The position numbers and the translations under genes are program-made. Below, piece after piece: positions 47,722 through 52,178 of a stretch of 52,178 bases of DNA; the first letter of the stretch is position 1; every line of letters starts with the position of its first letter. Under the pieces are notes generated by a model. The model was not told the DNA's origin, did no database searches, and saw only the letters and a program-made list of their open reading frames with translations. This DNA comes from Desulfobulbaceae bacterium (lineage in GTDB: Bacteria > Desulfobacterota > Desulfobulbia > Desulfobulbales > Desulfobulbaceae): contig JALSNC010000079.1 of the NCBI GenBank assembly GCA_026987195.1, positions 1-52,178 of the forward strand. The letters run 5' to 3'.

Positions 47722-48590
47722 AGCAGCTGGTCCAGGCGGTCGATCACCATATCTGGCCGGCTTGCCGCCACCTGCGCATTGTCCTTGCGCAACCGCAGTG
47801 AGCGGGCATCACCGGCAAAGAGGACCGTCCGCCAGCCCACCTGTGCCGCCGGCCAGATATCCTTGAGCATATCGTTACCCACGTAGACAACGCCTGCCGG
47901 AGCAATGCCCCGCCTGTTGAGACGCTCGTTCAGGCGGCGGAACAGGCCGGGGGCGGGCTTGCCTTCCATTTCGCGAAAGGACCAGAGACACAACCCGGGA
48001 TCAAAGCCCAGTGATCGGGGATCCTTTCCGAAAAAGGCCTCAAAGAGCAAAGGAGTGTAGAACTGGGCATTGGAGAGGATACCCAGGGCCAGACCACGCT
48101 CCTGCAGGGCAGGGAGAAGTTCCGCCAGGCCGGGCATGGGCCAGACCGGATTGGTCCGGCATTCGTAGGAGATGCTCAGAAGCCGCAGGGAACGCCCCGG
48201 ACCGGGCGGCGCCATGCCAAGGCGGGCCAGGACCCGGCGCCAGATCTCGAGGATGTCCACCTCCGGGTAGTCGATACCCTCCTCCTGCCGGGCCCTGTGC
48301 TCGGCGGCGATCTCCCGGCGCAGCAGATGCACGGCTTCCTCCGCCGCCAGCGAGTCCCGGACCTGCCAGCCGCCATCGGCAAGGGCCCGACAAAAGGCAC
48401 GCGCATCGTCTGCTGCCGCATCCACCCCCACGTCGCCGGCCGCCGAGGCCAGCAGGGTGCCATAGATGTCAAAGACAAGCGCCCGGGCCCGTACCGGCGC
48501 AAACCTGGTCGGGTAGCCCGTGGGCAGGGGACGGACAGGGCTGGTCAGCTCCCTGATCAGGTCGATCTCTTCCCGGACGCCGCCACCCAT
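47706..48590 (-). CDS. HAD-superfamily hydrolase
   Basis: A 294-residue protein with HAD motifs: ALVFDIYGTLL (motif I), LGILSNAQ (motif II), KPAPGLFRRL (motif III lysine) and VVYVGNDMLKDIWPA (motif IV). It has a helical cap between motifs I and II. Its end overlaps the convergent cytochrome b gene by 16 bp. It starts 1 bp after the GT-B glycosyltransferase gene. In glucosylglycerate synthesis a HAD phosphatase removes phosphate after GpgS, so it may be the phosphatase partner. Its motif I resembles the haloacid-dehalogenase subgroup more than GpgP, so the role is uncertain. Confidence 0.85.
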   Translation of the reverse strand: MGGGVREEIDLIRELTSPVRPLPTGYPTRFAPVRARALVFDIYGTLLASAAGDVGVDAAADDARAFCRALADGGWQVRDSLAAEEAVHLLRREIAAEHRARQEEGIDYPEVDILEIWRRVLARLGMAPPGPGRSLRLLSISYECRTNPVWPMPGLAELLPALQERGLALGILSNAQFYTPLLFEAFFGKDPRSLGFDPGLCLWSFREMEGKPAPGLFRRLNERLNRRGIAPAGVVYVGNDMLKDIWPAAQVGWRTVLFAGDARSLRLRKDNAQVAASRPDMVIDRLDQLLQILR

Positions 48591-48591
48591 C

Positions 48592-50046
48592 TCAGTCCAC
48601 CCGCAGAAGCATCAGCCGTTCCGGGGCCAGGAAATGATCGAGCAGGATCTCGCCGTCCAGGAAGGAGAGGGGGGTAGGCGTGGAGGCGGCCACCCGGCTG
48701 TAGAGACGATGGAGCCGCTCACCGTAGCCCGCAAGGCTGTACTTTTCCTCCAATAGCCTGCGGTTGATCGCCACGGCTTGGTCACATTCTTTCGGATCAG
48801 GCAGGGTCGAGGGGCGCAGCCTGCATGCCTGGCCGCGGTCACGCACCAGCCGCCGCAGGACGATCTCCTGCATTTCCTCGTCCAGGCGGCCGTAGTCGAC
48901 ATGGTCATCCCTGATCCAGGCGGCCAGGATCCGATCCAGGCAGTCTTCGCCCGGGCTCCGGCCATAGGCCTCCAGGACCTGCTGCTGACCGGCCGCGGCC
49001 CGGTCGGCGATCCTGCCCCGGCCCAGCCAGGAGACCGGCACGTCGAGGCGCTGGTACAGCCAGGGCAGCAGGATACCGTCACGATGGAAATCAGCCGTGA
49101 TCTCGGGAAGGTCGCGACCGCAGACCGGTCGGCCCACCAGCCACGGCTCAAGAAAGGCCAGGCCGAATCCTTCGGCGATACTGGTGGTGACCAGGCTCCG
49201 GGCCCGGCCGAGCAGCTCCTCGAAACTGCAGCCGCAGCGGCCGGCGATCTCGAACTCCACCGGCAGCTCGAGCTCGGCGGCGAGCCGTTTCCACATCTCG
49301 TAGCGGGGCCGTTCGCGCGGATTCTCCGGTCCCAGGGTGGTGGCGAACCGGTGTCCCTCGCCGGCCACTGCCGACCAGAGCAGGAATTCGCCGATGTTCT
49401 TGCGGCGGATGGCGCGGGTGGGATAAAGCCACAGGGTCCTGCCACCCTGGTCCGCCGCCGGCGTGCCGGCATGGCAGTTGAGCCGGACCGGATTGGGCAG
49501 AAGATGGAGACAGTCGCGGGCGGCACCGGCATCACCAAGGAAGGCATGATCCCGGCCATTGAGCACACCGTAGTGGACATGGCCGCCCACCGGATAGAGC
49601 AGACGCGACATCTCCCGCTTGCTGCCGCGGGCCATCTTTTCCAGCATCAGGTGGTAGTTGGCCGGACGGCCGTCTTCGGCAAAGTCATGGATATGCAGGA
49701 GCAGGCGCGCTCCCCGGCCGGCAAGATCGACCAGGGCGCCCGGCAGGGCCAGGTTCTTACCCAGGCTGTGGTTGTGCACATGCCAGAGATCGGGGGGGCC
49801 ACCCAGGGCCTCCCGGGCCGAGCTCTCCATCTGCCGGAGAAGTTCCTCCGGCGGCACCGGCGGCCGCGCCGCCTCGTACTGCAGACCGGGAATGACCCGG
49901 CAGGCCGAGGGCCAGCCGGCAGGCGGCGCCTTGCCGGTAAGGACGACGATCCTGATGTCCCGCCGGGCGAGGGCATTGATGGTATGCTCGATGATCCTGG
50001 TCACACCACCCGGCTGCAGGTGGTAATGCACAATGGCGACACGCAT
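48592..50046 (-). CDS. GT-B fold glycosyltransferase (GT4-like)
   Basis: A 484-residue protein beginning MRVAIVHYHLQPGGVTRIIEHTINAL, the glycine-rich acceptor loop of GT4 enzymes. In the C-terminal domain the donor-site phrase IAEGFGLAFLEPWLVGRPVCGRDLPEI has the E-x7-E pattern. HVHNHSLGKNLALPGAL lies in the N-terminal domain. About 100 extra residues follow the usual C-terminal domain and are predicted helical. It is coupled to the HAD and GpgS-like genes and probably extends or modifies the same sugar compound. Starts at 50055 (MDAMRV) and 50082 are also possible. Confidence 0.82.
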   Translation of the reverse strand: MRVAIVHYHLQPGGVTRIIEHTINALARRDIRIVVLTGKAPPAGWPSACRVIPGLQYEAARPPVPPEELLRQMESSAREALGGPPDLWHVHNHSLGKNLALPGALVDLAGRGARLLLHIHDFAEDGRPANYHLMLEKMARGSKREMSRLLYPVGGHVHYGVLNGRDHAFLGDAGAARDCLHLLPNPVRLNCHAGTPAADQGGRTLWLYPTRAIRRKNIGEFLLWSAVAGEGHRFATTLGPENPRERPRYEMWKRLAAELELPVEFEIAGRCGCSFEELLGRARSLVTTSIAEGFGLAFLEPWLVGRPVCGRDLPEITADFHRDGILLPWLYQRLDVPVSWLGRGRIADRAAAGQQQVLEAYGRSPGEDCLDRILAAWIRDDHVDYGRLDEEMQEIVLRRLVRDRGQACRLRPSTLPDPKECDQAVAINRRLLEEKYSLAGYGERLHRLYSRVAASTPTPLSFLDGEILLDHFLAPERLMLLRVD

Positions 50047-50126
50047 GGCATCCATAAAAGTCAGTGCTGGAATGGTTTGCAATCAGAAAGCAACAGCAGT
50101 GAAGTGTCACCGGAAGAGCAGCCGCC

Positions 50127-51110
50127 TCAATTCCCGTCGAACCCGAATTTCTGCCGGTATTCCGGGACCTCGATCATGGGTGGCCGTTCCTCCTCGTAGA
50201 TCTCGTGGATGACCTGTTCGTAGCGGTTCTCCTTGGCCAGGAACTGACGGAGATTGCCGGTCAGCTCGGGAAGATCGCTGATAATGCCGCGCGCCCTGAG
50301 CCGTTTGAAGAAGGCCCGCATGATGCCGAAGGCCATCTTGCCCAGGTCCTGGGTCTCCTGGTGGCGGTGGATCCGCTGGTCGAGATCGGTCTGGGCAAAG
50401 GCCTCCAGGCCATAGTCGGAATAGACATCGATGAGATGGGAGGTCTCGACCCCGTAGCCCACCGGGAAGGAGAGTCGCTCGAGGATCTCCCGGCGCACGG
50501 CATACTCGCCGGAGAGCGGCTGGATAATGGCGGTGAGCTCGGGGAAGAAAAGAGAAAAGAGCGGCCGGACCAGGATCTCGGTCACACGTCCTCCGCCCGA
50601 GGGCCTGATCTTGTCGGACAGGGCGAGGGGCCGGTCATAGAAGGCCTTGACGTACCTGATCTCGGGCCGGTAGATGAGCGGGGCCACGAGGCCATAGACG
50701 AAGCGGGGATGGATGTTCTTGATGTCCGCATCCACATAGACGATGATATCGCCCTTGAGCTGGTAGATGGCCTTCCACAGGTTCTCGCCCTTGCCGCGCT
50801 TGAACCCCATGGCGGGCAGGATGTCAGCCGAGTTGTAGACATCGGCGCCAAAGGCGGCGGCCACCTCCAGGGTCCGGTCGGTGGAGCCGGAGTCGATGAC
50901 CGCGATCTCGTCCAGCAGGGCGTAGCGGTCCATGAGCTCGGATTTGAACAGCACCACCTCCTTGCCGATGGTCTTCTCCTCGTTGAGTGTTGGAATACAC
51001 AGCGAGATGGTGAGCCCCCGCCGCTCCTTCTCCCGGATCAGCCGCAGGAGATCCCAGAACTGTCCGTGGTGGAAGGTATTGGACTGGAGCCAGTTATCAA
51101 TGTTCAGCAC
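50127..51110 (-). CDS. glucosyl-3-phosphoglycerate synthase-like glycosyltransferase (GT81)
   Basis: A 327-residue GT-A enzyme. TISLCIPTLNEEKTIG is the nucleotide-sugar entry, AVIDSGSTDRTLEVA follows, GKGENLWKAIYQLKGDIIVYVDADI contains the metal-binding motif, and PLSGEYAVRREILERLSFPVGYGVE is the acceptor-site signature typical of GpgS. GpgS makes glucosyl-3-phosphoglycerate, precursor of the compatible solute glucosylglycerate. GTG at 51110 is chosen because GGAGG lies 5 bp upstream; it overlaps the M20 gene end by 14 bp. A longer TTG start at 51125 lacks a ribosome site. Confidence 0.82.
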   Translation of the reverse strand: MLNIDNWLQSNTFHHGQFWDLLRLIREKERRGLTISLCIPTLNEEKTIGKEVVLFKSELMDRYALLDEIAVIDSGSTDRTLEVAAAFGADVYNSADILPAMGFKRGKGENLWKAIYQLKGDIIVYVDADIKNIHPRFVYGLVAPLIYRPEIRYVKAFYDRPLALSDKIRPSGGGRVTEILVRPLFSLFFPELTAIIQPLSGEYAVRREILERLSFPVGYGVETSHLIDVYSDYGLEAFAQTDLDQRIHRHQETQDLGKMAFGIMRAFFKRLRARGIISDLPELTGNLRQFLAKENRYEQVIHEIYEEERPPMIEVPEYRQKFGFDGN

Positions 51111-52178
51111 GACAGCCTCCGTCAATGGTGAGCAGGATTCCGATGAGCTGTGCCACGCCGGTGAGGATGGGGTCGATCTCCACCGACTCGTCGGGATAAT
51201 TCACATTGTCGGCATTGGTCAGGCCGATACAGACCGCCGGCACCTCCTGCTCCACATAGCCGGAGATCACCGGTGAATAGATGGTGTCCCAGGGCTGGAT
51301 GTCCAGTGCCGACATCACTCTGCGGGTGCGCACCACCAGGGGATGGTTGGAGTCAAGTCCGCCGGAGCGGGTCCTGGCGATGACCTCCAGGTGGGCCGAT
51401 ACACCGGCCTGCTGGCCCATGTCATCGAGGATGGCATCGACCTGTTCGATCAGGTCCACCAGCACCTGGTCGGAATCGCTGCGGAGCTGGAACTTGAGCT
51501 GCGCATTGCGCGCCGGCACCTTGTAGGACGAACCGCCGCTGATACTGCCCAGGACCAGGGCCGTGTGGCTCTGACTCGGCAGGACCAGCGTGTGGAGGCG
51601 GTTGACGACCTGGTTGATGACATCAACCGCCGAGAGCTGGCTGTAGCGGCGATCCACATGGCAGGAGACGACACTGCCCAGGGAGGCCACCGAACGGAAA
51701 TGGAGCCTGCCCAGGGAGGCCCCCTCCAGCGAGATTCCTGCATACAGCGGCCGCTTGCTGTTGGCAAGAAAGAAGCGCAGGCCCTCCTGGTTGCCCTGTT
51801 CCAGGCTGCGGGTGGCCCCCATGAGGATCAGATCGCTGGCCAGGGTGATGTTCAGCCGCTCCAGCAGGGTGGGCAGGGTGGCCAGCACGGCCAGGCCCAG
51901 GGAATCGTCGGCCACCCCGGGTCCGCGGACCATGCCGTGGCTCACCATGAAGGTGTGATCCACGCTGTCGGCAAACGGGGTGTCGGCATGGGCGGTGACC
52001 AGGATGGCCCGCTCGCCGTCGCTGCCTGGCAGGATGGCGACGCCGTTACCCAGTTCGTCGGTGGAGCAGTTCTGGAGACCGCACTCGGTGAACCGCTGCT
52101 CGAGAAAGGCGATGCGCCGCCTCTCGCCAAAGGTGGGCGCCGGAATCTCGCCGATCATCACCAGGTTGGCCAGGAGCA
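51097..52178 (-). CDS. M20-family peptidase-like protein, 5' end beyond the window
   Basis: About 360 residues are visible; the frame remains open to the right edge (the reading LANLVMMIGEIPAPTFGE is the usual M20 start region), so the N-terminus is cut off. VTAHADTPF has the first metal ligand (H-x-D) and GVADDSLGLAVL the bridging Asp. The segment that normally reads GEE (general base and metal ligand) is ATRSLEQGNQEG, so the paired glutamates are altered. A later ISLEGASLGRL may provide a Glu. The central dimerisation domain is present. It may be a peptidase with changed specificity or a binding protein. It is translationally coupled to the GpgS-like gene. Confidence 0.8.
   Translation of the reverse strand, partial: LLANLVMIGEIPAPTFGERRRIAFLEQRFTECGLQNCSTDELGNGVAILPGSDGERAILVTAHADTPFADSVDHTFMVSHGMVRGPGVADDSLGLAVLATLPTLLERLNITLASDLILMGATRSLEQGNQEGLRFFLANSKRPLYAGISLEGASLGRLHFRSVASLGSVVSCHVDRRYSQLSAVDVINQVVNRLHTLVLPSQSHTALVLGSISGGSSYKVPARNAQLKFQLRSDSDQVLVDLIEQVDAILDDMGQQAGVSAHLEVIARTRSGGLDSNHPLVVRTRRVMSALDIQPWDTIYSPVISGYVEQEVPAVCIGLTNADNVNYPDESVEIDPILTGVAQLIGILLTIDGGCRAEH

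Overview
The window is a high-GC, gene-dense chromosomal segment of what looks like an anaerobic, Gram-negative Desulfobacterota bacterium, most likely a Desulfobulbales relative. The evidence is three twelve-haem CxxCH cytochromes, seven secreted right-handed parallel beta-helix proteins, a b6-type cytochrome b with a Rieske protein, Wza/Wzz export proteins and sulfur-handling genes (YedE, DUF3343, ThiS/ThiF). The assignment is inferred from gene content only; there is no rRNA or tRNA in the window.

Layout. (1) 1-5267, minus strand: envelope-glycan genes (GNAT-like, AMP-forming ligase, SDR, acyl carrier protein, Wza-like lipoprotein, Wzz-like protein). (2) 5692-7068: an SLC13/DASS permease. 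(3) 8029-26756, plus strand: an almost uninterrupted run of 18 co-directional genes. It encodes a short OpuAC-like binding protein, a histidine-rich NicO nickel/cobalt transporter, a TPR protein, a PhnD-like lipoprotein, a beta-helix protein, a second TPR protein, YedE, DUF3343, a ribokinase-fold protein, a ThiS/MoaD-like sulfur carrier, a JAMM-like protein, an ELFV amino-acid dehydrogenase homologue, two fumarase/adenylosuccinate-lyase-superfamily lyases, a ThiF/MoeB-like E1 enzyme, a TPR plus outer-membrane beta-barrel protein, a beta-helix protein, a dodecahaem lipoprotein and a DUF1566 protein. (4) 27089-37607: five more large beta-helix proteins and a GT2 glycosyltransferase. (5) 37886-39690: two tandem dodecahaem cytochromes. 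(6) 40463-47721: ilvB, ilvN, psd, pssA, rsmD, coaD, Rieske and cytochrome b. (7) 47706-52178, minus strand: HAD hydrolase, GT-B glycosyltransferase, GpgS-like glycosyltransferase and an M20 peptidase, resembling a glucosylglycerate-type locus.

Region 3 is the most interesting. It combines a nickel/cobalt transporter, a sulfur-compound transporter, a ThiS-JAMM-ThiF thiocarboxylate module, two C-N lyases, a dehydrogenase and a kinase-fold protein with secreted beta-helix, outer-membrane and multihaem proteins. I infer a pathway that builds a sulfur-containing, possibly nickel-binding small molecule or cofactor and installs or uses it in the periplasm or outer membrane for electron transfer. This is a hypothesis from co-localisation. 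The nickel-sulfur conductive fibres of cable bacteria (Desulfobulbaceae) are an obvious but unproven comparison.

A second layer is a family of short hairpin repeats (core TTGCCGATAGCGGTGAAC). About ten copies lie only between genes, most of them just upstream of start codons and in the gene's orientation. In three places the hairpin is joined at a fixed 18-20 bp spacing to a 100-130 bp MITE-like element; the one intact copy has perfect 16-bp terminal inverted repeats.
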